Assembly (NCBI GenBank): GCA_043814035.1
Contig: JBDRKJ010000009.1
Coordinates: 11,113-75,112 of the forward strand
Reading direction: 5' to 3'
Source of the DNA: Peribacter sp043814035
Lineage (GTDB): Bacteria; Patescibacteriota; Gracilibacteria; Peribacterales; Peribacteraceae
DNA: 64,000 nt
The notes under the pieces are model-generated. The model was not told the origin of the DNA, ran no database searches, and saw only the letters and a list, made by a program, of their open reading frames with translations. The stretch's first letter is position 1. Every line of letters begins with the position of its first letter. Positions 25,832 through 34,937 of the stretch are shown here, one piece after another. The translations under genes were made by a program, and so were the position numbers.

Positions 25832-28321
25832 TTACCCCATATCAGCAAACAGCTTCTCTAAATGCCCCTTGCTCGTCACTGTGTCGACCTCGTTACGCAC
25901 GCCTTCTTTATTCAGATCGAGAGAACGGAGACGATCTTTATCGTCAATAATCATGAGAAGCATCCTGCCGTAATGCTCGCCGTGATTTTTTGCATAGGTA
26001 GAAAGCCCTTTTGCCTTATCGAAGGCATCATCAATATGACTACCATGCGGATCAAAGATGTCTGCCACCATTTTCCCTTTCTCGCTTCTGAAAGCAATAA
26101 TATCAGGATAAAGTGGCTTATCGACGTTCTCCATGTGGTAGGGAATACATAGCGACCAATCTTTTCTTGGCAACACTCGCAACCAGCCGAGTACGGATTT
26201 GTCTTGCTCAATGAGTTCTGAAACCACACGTGATTCCCATTTATTGAGATCGGCAGAGAATTTGCCTTTCTCGGAGATATATAAATGCTTTTCCCATACC
26301 TTGTCTTCCTTTGGAAGATCCATTTCTGTCGGCATTCGTAGTGTCTCACCGAATGGAGCTTTTGATCTTCGCATGATGATCCGGTATTCCTCCTCTCTTC
26401 CGCTTGGAAGTGCATGGATAGCCCCTGCATTAGCCTTCCAAAGCTTCTCAAGCTCCTTGCCGCATAGTTCCTCCAAGAGATCTTCCGTACTCTCCTCCTG
26501 CAAGAGTGCGATGATCTCCAGCTTCGGCCTGATTGGGTCTTTCTGATTCTTCTGAGATCGCCAGTACTCCATGTGTAGTCCTTCACCGAGTTTGCGTCCG
26601 CACTGATCGAATAGATCATCGATATTCTCAGGGCTGGCAGTGATGGAAATGTATTTGTGCGTTTCCGAGAGAGATTTTTCTCCATACTCAAGCCACGACT
26701 CTCGCACTTCGATTGCGCCCTTTTTCTCTACAGTCTCTAGAAATTCTTTCTTCTTTTTTAGCTTCGCAAGCTCTTTGCCAAGGATGTTTAGAACGTATTC
26801 TTTCGCCTCGTCCCATGCCTTCTTATCAATTGTGTCATTCGTGAGTGCTCTTGCAAACTTCAATAAGCGCCGGACGTTCGGGCTCTTGGCGATGCGTTCG
26901 ATATGGTAGGTGGGCAATGTTTCAAGCTTGGCGAATAGTTTTTCCTTGGAATGATCGCGAACGAGTCGGACAAGATTCGATCCATCTTGGACTTCGATAG
27001 TCGCCCCCTGTTCAGGATCTTGGCTGCTGAGCTTATTGATGATCGCCTTAACGTTCTCTTCATCGTAGCTCGGCAGATAGAGTGAAACAGCATTCAGAAG
27101 CTCACTGCCTTCGATCCTACGTGCAAGAGGAGTGCGCACCATGCGTCCGACTAGCTGCGCGATGAAGGTTGCATCCTTGGCCTTACGAAAGGACATGAGA
27201 ACTTCCGCACGAGGGCAATCCCATCCAGTTGAGAGACTCATCTTGAACAGGACAATGCGCACCTTCGGTTCTGTTTGGATTTTTGATGCATCGACTTTGC
27301 GAATTTCTTTGCCATTGATCTCAAGTGGTTTGTCTTCTTGAAACGCATGAGCCCATGCCCCAGCAGGCAGTTTTCCAGTCACGCTTTCGACTGTACGCAC
27401 AACAGCTTCAAGATCGGTACTGGAGAGCTTCTTCTCCGTGCCGTCTTCTACTTGTATGACGAGTACGGGCTCTACCGTGTCCTCCATTTTCTGAGCCTTA
27501 CAATAGGAATGCCATTCTTTGGAGAACATGAGCCAGCGCTTTGCTGCGTCCGCTAAAAGTGTCATGTCCGAAGACTGTTTCTGTCTGGGATGCCAAAGAA
27601 TAATCCGATCTTTAAGCAGGCCGGACTCTTTCACCTGTTCGGGGTCAATTGTGCAAGGCCGCTGTACACGATCTGTCTTCTCGATGAGCTTCTGGAAGCG
27701 CTCAGGGGTCGCACTCATACCAACAATAAGAGGGACAGGTCTCATGCCGCCCTCGGGATAGCCGACAATGAAACGCTGCATAATGCTTGCTGCCTTTTCT
27801 CGTTCCCTTCCCTCAGCCATGCCACGATGCGCCTCATCAATGATCATATAGAGATGATCGGGAGCAGTTTTCACCGTGTTCTCAATAATCTGCCAAATAG
27901 TGTGCTCTCTGCCGTCTCCAACTTTTGTCAGCAGAGTGTCTTTCGCAAGCTTTTGCGTGTTCAGAAAGTAGACCATGCCTGGCATGAGCCGCTCCTCATT
28001 GAAAGGAGATTCAATAATGTTCAGAGCACTTTCAGGTATCTCTGATGATTGCTGGCGAATCTTATCGCGGCTCTGCACATTGAGTTCTGGCATATCAGAT
28101 AGCCAGAGGAAAACTGCTTCTTTGTCTCCATCAGTTTCTTCGTCGCCTTTCAATATCCACTCGATTAACTGCGTGAGAATGACAGTCTTTCCTGAGCCTG
28201 TTGGAGAGCTGAGGATAATGGCCTGACTCTCTTCATCAAGTACTCCTTTTCTTGCTTTCTTCACATGCGAGAGCAATTTTCGGGCAGCGTCTTCCTGAAA
28301 TGGTTTTAGCTCGATCCTCAT
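25832..28321 (-). CDS. type III-like restriction subunit (Res), SF2 helicase plus nuclease
   Basis: 829 residues. SF2 motifs: Walker A SPTGSGKTV (about 39-47), DEAH (about 165), MSATPE, the STGWDCPRAEVLMSF block typical of Res and related SF2 proteins, and QLVGRMVRTP (motif VI). The C-terminus has PDIIAF...VADIFDPHG (about 755-780), in the place of the PD-(D/E)XK nuclease; the usual ExK is replaced by a DIFDPHG sequence, so the active site is either variant or lost. Overlaps mod by 4 bases (ATGA). It would translocate along DNA and cut when two unmethylated sites meet. Confidence 0.85.
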   Translation of the reverse strand: MRIELKPFQEDAARKLLSHVKKARKGVLDEESQAIILSSPTGSGKTVILTQLIEWILKGDEETDGDKEAVFLWLSDMPELNVQSRDKIRQQSSEIPESALNIIESPFNEERLMPGMVYFLNTQKLAKDTLLTKVGDGREHTIWQIIENTVKTAPDHLYMIIDEAHRGMAEGREREKAASIMQRFIVGYPEGGMRPVPLIVGMSATPERFQKLIEKTDRVQRPCTIDPEQVKESGLLKDRIILWHPRQKQSSDMTLLADAAKRWLMFSKEWHSYCKAQKMEDTVEPVLVIQVEDGTEKKLSSTDLEAVVRTVESVTGKLPAGAWAHAFQEDKPLEINGKEIRKVDASKIQTEPKVRIVLFKMSLSTGWDCPRAEVLMSFRKAKDATFIAQLVGRMVRTPLARRIEGSELLNAVSLYLPSYDEENVKAIINKLSSQDPEQGATIEVQDGSNLVRLVRDHSKEKLFAKLETLPTYHIERIAKSPNVRRLLKFARALTNDTIDKKAWDEAKEYVLNILGKELAKLKKKKEFLETVEKKGAIEVRESWLEYGEKSLSETHKYISITASPENIDDLFDQCGRKLGEGLHMEYWRSQKNQKDPIRPKLEIIALLQEESTEDLLEELCGKELEKLWKANAGAIHALPSGREEEYRIIMRRSKAPFGETLRMPTEMDLPKEDKVWEKHLYISEKGKFSADLNKWESRVVSELIEQDKSVLGWLRVLPRKDWSLCIPYHMENVDKPLYPDIIAFRSEKGKMVADIFDPHGSHIDDAFDKAKGLSTYAKNHGEHYGRMLLMIIDDKDRLRSLDLNKEGVRNEVDTVTSKGHLEKLFADMG

Positions 28322-30324
28322 AGATTGTGTGAGGTATTGATACGGAAATTCTCAAGATAACTCTTGTAGAGCATTTTGGTCTTGAGCTTCTGTGGAAGGC
28401 ATTGGCACATTTCTCGGTATGCCTCTTCTGAATCAGTCACGATGAATACGTATTTAAGATTCTCACACTTTGCAATGGCTTCCTTGAACCCTGCAAATGC
28501 TGTTTCCTGCAAGAGAACAGCAAAGGGAGATTTCTTCGGTATGAACCACTGGTCGTTCTTCTTCGGACTCTCCAGTCCTCCTTTTGCTCCAGCCACCAGC
28601 CAAAGCATAGGAAGGATGTCTGTGAGTTTCTCCCGATATGCCACGTCGTTTGGATCAAGATAATCAAGATGGAAATATTGAATATTTTCCATGAACCCCT
28701 CACTCATTTTTCTCCCATTGATGTACTCTCCTGGCAGAGGAGCGCCGTTATCTCGTTTTCCGCGAACAGAGAAAGAGCAGCGTGGCCAGGTAACTGATTC
28801 GCAAATGCCACGTTTTTCATATCTAGGATCACCTGGGTAAATTCCTTTTGAAACTAATTCTTTTACAACTTTCTCATCAACTTCATTATTGGTTATAAGA
28901 ATGCATTGACGTGATCCTTTATCACTAGAATTCAGGTAACAAGTGGCGTGAAGTGTCGTGCCTGAGCCAGCGAAGAAATCAAGAATCAAAGCGTGAGGAT
29001 TGTTTCTACAAACTGCACCTATGCAGCTTTCGACGGTATACAAAGATTTTGGGTAAGAGAAAGAATTATCAGCACCTAATATGTCAGCTAGCATGCTAGT
29101 TCCATGTGTGCCAGCGTTGTACGCACTACCGTACCAATTGCTAAATATCGGATCGCGTTTTTCTTTGCGATCAACTATGACTTTAAATGTACCCTTCTCC
29201 GTTCTGATGATTTTCTTTTCGCGAATTTTTGTGAGCATTGGATCGCGTGTATACCGCCAAACACGTTCCCTTCCCTGAGCATCAAGAGGATAGCACCTGA
29301 TTAGCCCTTCAGCAGTTTTCCCCTTGGGATACCTCTCACTGCCGCCAAGTGCAGGTCCGACATCAACGGGCTTGCCACTTTCAGGGTCAACTAATATTGC
29401 ATAAAACGAATTTGGACGACCTACTCGATAATTATTGGTGGCAGTACCAGAGCGAATTAAAGACCATTCATCCTCGTCTTCTGCGGTTTCATTACCGACA
29501 AGCGTTGTTCCTTTTGGAATGCAGAAAATCGCATATTCATGGGTTCGAGAGATGTTTGTGCCACCACCTCCCTGAGGATGATGATCGACAACGGCAGTTT
29601 CAATCACATATTCCTTATAAATATCTTCAATTAGAGGACCCAAATGGAACATTTCATAATCGTCAATTGCGACAATAAGCACTCCATTGGAAGTTAACAA
29701 TCGTTTAGCAAGAATCAGTCTTCGTTTCATCATTGATAACCACTTGCTGTGACGATACTGATCATTGCTGTCCACATAGTTGTTATTGTATTTCCAATCA
29801 TGAGCGCCAGTGTTGTAAGGCGGATCGATATAGATGACATCCAATTTTCCTTCATAACAGTATAGAAGGAGCTGGAGTGCATGGAAATTTTCTGCATTGA
29901 TGACCGAGTGATAGGGCTTTTCTTTCCCCCGAGTAATTCGCTCCACTGGGACAAGAGACGGATACATGGGCTCTCCGAATTTTTTAATAACAACAAGCTC
30001 ATCTACCTTTGTATCCTCCCAGTGACCGTCTATCTCATGTGAAAGATGTGCTTGTCCCTTCTTCAAATCGATCACGTTAAATACATCATCACCTTTGCCT
30101 TCCCGTCTTACTACCTTTGCTCCTACAGTGATCGGCAATTGGTAGAGACGAACGTGCTCTGGCATGTGCTCCTCAAAGACCAAACCGAACTTCCGATTCA
30201 TTCGGAGTTTTGCTGTTTCACGCTCAAGTCCAGCCCGTAAATCGGCTTCTGTAACTCTTGAAAGCAAATAATCGAGGCGATTTTGGAATTTTTTCTGTGC
30301 CGGTGTTGCTCGGGGGCTGCTCAT
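28318..30324 (-). CDS. type III-like N6-adenine DNA methyltransferase (Mod)
   Basis: About 668 residues from ATG 30324 (in-frame ATGs at 30330 and upstream give up to 680). Beta-class order: catalytic DPPYNTG (about 167-173) first, SAM-binding DFFAGSGTT (about 446) second, with the target-recognition region between. The N-terminal 100 residues (KFGLVFEEHMPEHV...GAKVVRRE) are typical of this Mod subgroup. It methylates adenine in an asymmetric site and gives Res its specificity. Overlaps res by 4 bases. Divergent from the 444-aa gene across a region with a large inverted repeat. Confidence 0.88.
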   Translation of the reverse strand: MSSPRATPAQKKFQNRLDYLLSRVTEADLRAGLERETAKLRMNRKFGLVFEEHMPEHVRLYQLPITVGAKVVRREGKGDDVFNVIDLKKGQAHLSHEIDGHWEDTKVDELVVIKKFGEPMYPSLVPVERITRGKEKPYHSVINAENFHALQLLLYCYEGKLDVIYIDPPYNTGAHDWKYNNNYVDSNDQYRHSKWLSMMKRRLILAKRLLTSNGVLIVAIDDYEMFHLGPLIEDIYKEYVIETAVVDHHPQGGGGTNISRTHEYAIFCIPKGTTLVGNETAEDEDEWSLIRSGTATNNYRVGRPNSFYAILVDPESGKPVDVGPALGGSERYPKGKTAEGLIRCYPLDAQGRERVWRYTRDPMLTKIREKKIIRTEKGTFKVIVDRKEKRDPIFSNWYGSAYNAGTHGTSMLADILGADNSFSYPKSLYTVESCIGAVCRNNPHALILDFFAGSGTTLHATCYLNSSDKGSRQCILITNNEVDEKVVKELVSKGIYPGDPRYEKRGICESVTWPRCSFSVRGKRDNGAPLPGEYINGRKMSEGFMENIQYFHLDYLDPNDVAYREKLTDILPMLWLVAGAKGGLESPKKNDQWFIPKKSPFAVLLQETAFAGFKEAIAKCENLKYVFIVTDSEEAYREMCQCLPQKLKTKMLYKSYLENFRINTSHNL

Positions 30325-30373
30325 ACGCATGGGTGCGGCTGGCATGCCCAAAGCGGGCACCCAACCTGGTCGC

Positions 30374-30480
30374 CCTATACGTTTCTCCAGGACGGAGACC
30401 GTTGTAGGCAGGCGGATGCCCGCTGTGACGGTCTCTGCCCGAAGGCATGAGAGTCCTGGATAAATGACAAACGTATAAAG
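30374..30480. repeat. nested inverted repeat in the mod/444-aa divergent region
   Basis: Three nested arms: TATACGTTT (about 30376) with AAACGTATA (about 30469), CCAGGAC with GTCCTGG, and GAGACCGT (30396) with ACGGTCTC (about 30428), with GCGG/CCGC pairing at the tip. The whole 105-base stretch is one imperfect palindrome. It could be a miniature mobile element or an operator/RNA leader controlling the restriction operon. Confidence 0.6.
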
Positions 30481-30583
30481 GCGACATACGAAGTATACGC
30501 GGTCTCTCTGATTCGTGAAGATGTCTCTTTTTCGTACTACAAAACTTCAAATCCAGTGCATTGATTGCTAGAATTGCGACATT

Positions 30584-31918
30584 ATGAGCATGCACAAGAC
30601 CACTGAGCAGCAGTCGATTGAGTCAATTCAAACAAATCTGATAATTGTGATCCATTTTTTGATCAAGGCACTCAAGCCTTTTCTCGGGGAGAATGATGAT
30701 AAATCAAAAGCAAGAGCGGCAATAGCATTGGGCGATATCAGTCCGACAATTGATTGTTTGCTTTGGGATGTGGCGAGTTTCGAAAATCGTGAGGGGAAAA
30801 TACTATCGGTCTCGCCGATTTTCATGTTTTGTGAATTTCTCAGGCAGAAAAAGTTGGGCCATGTGAAATGCAAGATCTTTGTAACTGCGAAACTGCTATC
30901 AAGCCTAATTCAACAAAGTTCCTTTGGATCGATAAACCTCTCCCCAGCAGTACAGCGCATTATATCAAGATTGCGAAAGGGGAGTATGCCTCGCCCTGAA
31001 TTCACGATCACAGAAGCCTATGAGTTATTGCAAATCATCGATCTTGTGAGAGTGGATTTGCTTAGCAATAATCGCTTTGAAATTCACAATGGGGATCACA
31101 CCGTACGAGTATACAATCTTCAGCCATATTGCATTTCATTCACAAGATATATCGATGATCTGATCCCCGTCCTCATCAATTTTGAAGATAAGTATCTGTC
31201 AGCTTTCACCGAGTTCCCGAGATGCATTGCCTATGCAGATTCAGAGGACCCGCCTGTGGGCTGGCCGCGATTAGAGAAATTTGCCCTTGATACTTTGCAC
31301 CAGGCTCATCGCAACCAAGGCTTTGAAAATTTTTGGATCGGCTCCGAGAATATTGGAACACTGACAGGATTCCCTGAGTCGCTCTTCGCCCTTGAGAAGG
31401 CAGGGCACTTTTCGATAACCAAAATGCGCATGAAAGGACTGGATGGAGGCAGGGTCGAATTATTTATTGAAGGCTTGCGTAACGATAGTGCCGAGGAGCA
31501 CAAAACACCACATCTCAGTGATGTGATGTCTACATTCGGCGAGCCTGTCCTAACGATGAAAAAGGACAATTACGGTCGAATATGCATCAATGACTTCAAT
31601 CTTCGGACACCTGTAGCCGATAGCCCTATGGATAGGCTGATGGTTAAGTTGCTGGACGAAAGTAAGGACGAATTGGATTCTCAGGCAATCAAAGAAGTAA
31701 CAGGTGGCACAAGGCCACTAACGAATATCATTTCTGACCTTGGAGTGAGTGGAGATGTTCGTAAACTCTTCTTCCCGAAATTATCAGAGAAGAAGATGAC
31801 TTTTCGTCGAACAATCACGCAACGGCACTTGGACGATGCAAAAATAACATTAGATCATGTTATGGCAGCGTTGTCGCAGTGGAAGAAAAACGAAGTACGT
31901 CGAACGAAGTTGAAATAA
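30584..31918 (+). CDS. hypothetical protein divergent from the restriction operon
   Basis: 444 residues, soluble, no membrane segment. Contains VTAKLLSSLIQ, IITEAYELLQIIDLVRVDLL-like helices and a basic C-terminus (RRTITQRHL...KKNEVRRTKLK). No known domain is recognised. Its position next to a restriction system suggests a defence or regulatory function, but nothing in the sequence proves it. Confidence 0.55.
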   Translation: MSMHKTTEQQSIESIQTNLIIVIHFLIKALKPFLGENDDKSKARAAIALGDISPTIDCLLWDVASFENREGKILSVSPIFMFCEFLRQKKLGHVKCKIFVTAKLLSSLIQQSSFGSINLSPAVQRIISRLRKGSMPRPEFTITEAYELLQIIDLVRVDLLSNNRFEIHNGDHTVRVYNLQPYCISFTRYIDDLIPVLINFEDKYLSAFTEFPRCIAYADSEDPPVGWPRLEKFALDTLHQAHRNQGFENFWIGSENIGTLTGFPESLFALEKAGHFSITKMRMKGLDGGRVELFIEGLRNDSAEEHKTPHLSDVMSTFGEPVLTMKKDNYGRICINDFNLRTPVADSPMDRLMVKLLDESKDELDSQAIKEVTGGTRPLTNIISDLGVSGDVRKLFFPKLSEKKMTFRRTITQRHLDDAKITLDHVMAALSQWKKNEVRRTKLK

Positions 31919-31965
31919 GTTGAGAGACAGGTGACTAACAACAACAAATGCCATGAATGTGCCAT

Positions 31966-32202
31966 ATGGCGCATTCGTATGGTGTTAGCGATATCGGCTT
32001 GGCGGCGGCGATCCTGCTTGAAAAAGGGCGACTCGTATCCGTTGATCGTTCGCGCCCGCGTGTGGAATTTCTTTTCGAGGACACACCCGCTTTACGTGAT
32101 GTGGTGAGGCGGTACTGGAGCAATGAGTTGATCTGTCCCGCACAATCTCTTCTGCTCTCGTTCAAGCAGGCGAAACACATCCTTCACGACTACTCCGCAT
32201 GA
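31966..32202 (+). CDS. DUF5659-like small protein, element 1
   Basis: 78 residues from ATG 31966. Pattern VSDIGLAAAILLEKGRLVSVDRS...VEFLFEDT...FKQAKHILHDY, the same as the protein at 53595 (SDIQYSAFIIARGGRIISIDRSN...AVFVLET...TAKKALYSD). I associate this family with replication regions of mobile elements. It is the first gene of a tightly overlapping set (ATGA overlap with the next gene). Confidence 0.65.
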   Translation: MAHSYGVSDIGLAAAILLEKGRLVSVDRSRPRVEFLFEDTPALRDVVRRYWSNELICPAQSLLLSFKQAKHILHDYSA

Positions 32203-32375
32203 AGCTGACCGATGCCGACATTGGCGAATTTCAGGAGCTCTGGAAGCAGAGGGAAGGGCAGGCCATCTCAATGGAAACTGCGCGTGATTATGCCGAAAGT
32301 CTCATCCGCCTCGTCGCCCTGACGTGGCGCATCGAGAGGGAATACAGAAAAAGGGACCCGCCTGATACCGGATGA
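32199..32375 (+). CDS. micro-ORF, 58 aa, mobile-element type
   Basis: ATG overlaps the previous TGA by 4 bases. Reads MKLTDADIGEFQELWKQREG, then SMETARDYAESLIRLVALTW, matching a small-protein pattern common on mobile elements (F..L....G..L....A......L..LV). It is helical; function unknown. Good coding evidence comes from overlap and pattern. Confidence 0.6.
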   Translation: MKLTDADIGEFQELWKQREGQAISMETARDYAESLIRLVALTWRIEREYRKRDPPDTG

Positions 32376-32411
32376 TCTCCGTACAGACGAATCTCTTTTC
32401 CTCTCTTAACT

Positions 32412-32555
32412 ATGACCAATCCTACGCCACCGGCTCCATTCGATCAATTCGACTCTGAGGCTTTCCTCAGGGCTCTCCGACGTCTTGCAGACGCATGGGG
32501 CGCGACGCTCGTCACCGATCCCGACCACGCACCATCTGACCATGACGCTCATTGA
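32412..32555 (+). CDS. micro-ORF, 47 aa
   Basis: Starts ATG 32412, 36 bases after the previous stop, and overlaps the next gene by 14 bases. Composition is Pro/Phe/Asp-rich at the start (PTPPAPFDQFDSEAFLRALRRLADAWG...). No family is recognised; included because the operon frame structure leaves it between two overlapping genes. Confidence 0.4.
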   Translation: MTNPTPPAPFDQFDSEAFLRALRRLADAWGATLVTDPDHAPSDHDAH

Positions 32556-32823
32556 TTGCTCCAGGCTCCGGGCTATCCCGATTCTGCGCGTCGCAGAGGC
32601 GCTCGGCATGACGCTCGTCCCGCGTGGGGTGGGCGTCCATGCCCTGCGCGAGGAACGCATTATCACGTCCCTCACAATCTTCGAAAAGACGAATAGCTGG
32701 TACCGCTTCTCGGGCAAGACCTCTGGAGGTGTCTCCGGCGGGTCCCCGATTGATCTTGTGATGCACATGCGTGATTGCTCATTCAAAGAAGCCATTTCAT
32801 ATCTTTCCAATCGATTTCCATGA
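32542..32823 (+). CDS. CHC2-type primase-like domain lacking zinc cysteines
   Basis: 93 residues. Follows the DnaG zinc-binding domain pattern (IPILRVAEALGMTLVPRG...REERIITSLTIFEKTNSWYRFSGK...GGSPIDLVMHMRDCSFKEAISYL), but the CHC2 cysteines are absent. Together with the next gene it would make a split primase. Its TGA overlaps the ATG of the primase-helicase gene. Confidence 0.7.
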   Translation: MTLIDCSRLRAIPILRVAEALGMTLVPRGVGVHALREERIITSLTIFEKTNSWYRFSGKTSGGVSGGSPIDLVMHMRDCSFKEAISYLSNRFP

Positions 32824-34754
32824 ACAAAACTCCATCACCACTTCCTACTTTTTCATTCCCGGAGGACATTCTCGGTTCCCTCCATGGGCGCGGAATCTCC
32901 GATGACATTATCTCCGCTCTCGGACTCTTCTGGACGGAACACGGACCCTACAAATGGATCGCCATTCCGATCTTCGATATAGAGGGCAATCTGCTCTTCC
33001 ATAAGCTCAAGCGCCCTCCACATGCCCCAGAGGGGCAACCGAAGAGCATTGTATTCCCGAAGGGAAAGGGTGCCGCTCTCTACCCACTCACATACCTCCA
33101 CAATCGCCTCAAGCGCGTTGTTCTCTGTGAGGGGGAGCCGGATGCCTTGGCACTACTATCCCACAGCATCGAGGCCGTCTGCTCCACGGCCGGAGCGCAG
33201 ACGTTCAAGGAGGAATGGCTGGAATACTTCCCTCAGGGGATTGCCGTCGTCCTTTGCTTCGATCTCGATGACGCAGGGCGGAAAGGGAAGGAAAAAGCGG
33301 CGAAGCTCTTTCACGAGCACCGCCCCGATATTGTCCTCTCCGTGATCGATCTCCCCGAGAATCTTGGGAAGGGCGGGGATGTGACGGATTTCCTGCTCCT
33401 GTGCCAGTCACAGGAGATCAACTTCGAGACGGCGTTCTTCGCACTCGAAAAGCCCTATGGAGAGCACATTGAGCCGGACCCGACTGAATTCAATCTCCAG
33501 AAAGTACAAGCACCGGAGCGCCCGATGAACTTCACCGAGTGGCGGCAGATTGTCTCCGAACAGTTCCCCGAGCTCGCGCTGGCGGCGGAAGCGATCCTGA
33601 GCGCGGTGTGTCAGCTTCTGATCAGGGGGATCAGCAACTGCTTCGCCCTCGTTCTTATTGATGTCCCCAGCGCAGGGAAGACCATCACGATCAACTTCTT
33701 CGATGAAGTGGAAGGGATCACATATTCCTCCGATACCTTCACACCGGCTTCCTTTGTCTCGAATGCGGCCATGGTGAAGCGCGAAGAGCTCTCCAAGATC
33801 GATCTCCTCCCGCGCATCCGCCGCAAGGCCTTCCTCGTGCGCGATATGGCCACGATCTTCTCTGCACGGGATGACGATCTTCTCAAGAACATGGGTGTCC
33901 TCACGCGGGTCCTCGATGGCGAAGGACTAAGTACAGATTCAGGTTCGTGGGGGCGGCGGGCGCTGCGGGGTGATTATCTGTTCATGTTCATCGCAGGCTC
34001 CACGCCGATTCCTTGGAGGGTCTGGAAGACGATGGGGACCCTTGGAGCGCGGATGTTCTTCCTCGGGCTCCACACCCGCGACAAATCACATACCGAGCTC
34101 GCCGAGCAGCTCCGCAAGCCAGCCTACAAGCGTAAGGAGACGCTTTGCAGAAAGGCAACCGCACAGCTCATGCAGACGCTCTGGACGACGTATCCCGAGG
34201 GCATCGAATGGAAGAACGATGAAGAACTGATCTCGCTCCTCGAAGTTATCGGACGCTGTGCCCAACTCCTCTCCCGCTTACGGGGGCAGGTGCAGGTGTA
34301 CAAGGAGAAATGGGACGGAGACGACAAGCAGGAGATGGGACATACCATCCCGGTGGTGGAGAAGCCCGACCGCGTGAACCAGTGCCTCTACAACCTTGCC
34401 AGAGGCCATGCGCTCGCCATGGGGCGCACGAAGATCAATGAGGAGGACATTCGGCTTGTTCTCACCCTCACCTACGATTCCGCTCCTGGGCATCGGGCGC
34501 ATCTCTTCCGGGAGCTCGTGAGGCGGGGTGGGACCCTTAAGACGGGCGAGATTGAGGAATTCCTCCATTGCAGCAACCCGACGGCATTGAAGGAGATGGC
34601 TACCATGCGGGTCCTTGGGGTTGTGGACGAAGTCGAGGGGGATGCCGTGAATTTCGAGCCGTCGAAGAAAATCGTGCTCAAAGCAGACCTGCGATGGTTC
34701 CTGAGCGATGAATGCCGCCGATTCCTCGATACCACGGGGTCAGAAACAGCTTGA
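32820..34754 (+). CDS. TOPRIM primase fused to an ATPase/helicase domain (element replication protein)
   Basis: 644 residues from ATG 32820 (ATGA overlap with the CHC2-like gene). TOPRIM half: VVLCEGEPDALALLS and VLCFDLDDAGRKG supply the Glu and DxD metal sites. ATPase half from about residue 235: IDVPSAGKTITINFF, a variant Walker A, and later an FLVRDMATIF segment and a possible sensor region. The C-terminus has a winged-helix-like stretch (GTLKTGEIEEFLHCSNPTALKEM). It would prime and unwind the element's DNA. The 183-base spacer that follows holds the pseudoknot RNA. Confidence 0.75.
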   Translation: MNKTPSPLPTFSFPEDILGSLHGRGISDDIISALGLFWTEHGPYKWIAIPIFDIEGNLLFHKLKRPPHAPEGQPKSIVFPKGKGAALYPLTYLHNRLKRVVLCEGEPDALALLSHSIEAVCSTAGAQTFKEEWLEYFPQGIAVVLCFDLDDAGRKGKEKAAKLFHEHRPDIVLSVIDLPENLGKGGDVTDFLLLCQSQEINFETAFFALEKPYGEHIEPDPTEFNLQKVQAPERPMNFTEWRQIVSEQFPELALAAEAILSAVCQLLIRGISNCFALVLIDVPSAGKTITINFFDEVEGITYSSDTFTPASFVSNAAMVKREELSKIDLLPRIRRKAFLVRDMATIFSARDDDLLKNMGVLTRVLDGEGLSTDSGSWGRRALRGDYLFMFIAGSTPIPWRVWKTMGTLGARMFFLGLHTRDKSHTELAEQLRKPAYKRKETLCRKATAQLMQTLWTTYPEGIEWKNDEELISLLEVIGRCAQLLSRLRGQVQVYKEKWDGDDKQEMGHTIPVVEKPDRVNQCLYNLARGHALAMGRTKINEEDIRLVLTLTYDSAPGHRAHLFRELVRRGGTLKTGEIEEFLHCSNPTALKEMATMRVLGVVDEVEGDAVNFEPSKKIVLKADLRWFLSDECRRFLDTTGSETA

Positions 34755-34808
34755 GACCCTCTAACCTTTTCTGACCCTGTATATCTTCCCTTGTGCTATG
34801 ATGTCCTC

Positions 34809-34913
34809 GCTATCACATCACCGTCTCTTGCGCCTTTCGTTTGTGTCTGCCGCTCAAAGGGCGGTCCTGCACTGAGGTCGCAAGACTGATGTGATAGCCG
34901 GGACCGCCCTTTG
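34809..34913. ncRNA. candidate pseudoknotted RNA upstream of the large recombinase
   Basis: Helix 1 pairs GCTATCACATCA (34809-34820) with TGATGTGATAGC (34887-34898), 12 bp perfect, extended by TCTTGCG (34826-34832) with CGCAAGA (34879-34885). Helix 2 pairs CAAAGGGCGGTCC (34855-34867), in the loop of helix 1, with GGACCGCCCTTTG (34901-34913), 13 bp perfect, directly 3' of helix 1. The two helices cross, so they form an H-type pseudoknot or mutually exclusive folds. The 3' arm ends 24 bases before the recombinase ATG, so it could control its expression; a role as paired recombination sites is the alternative. Confidence 0.65.
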
Positions 34914-34937
34914 GGCATTTTCTTCCCCCTCACCTCC

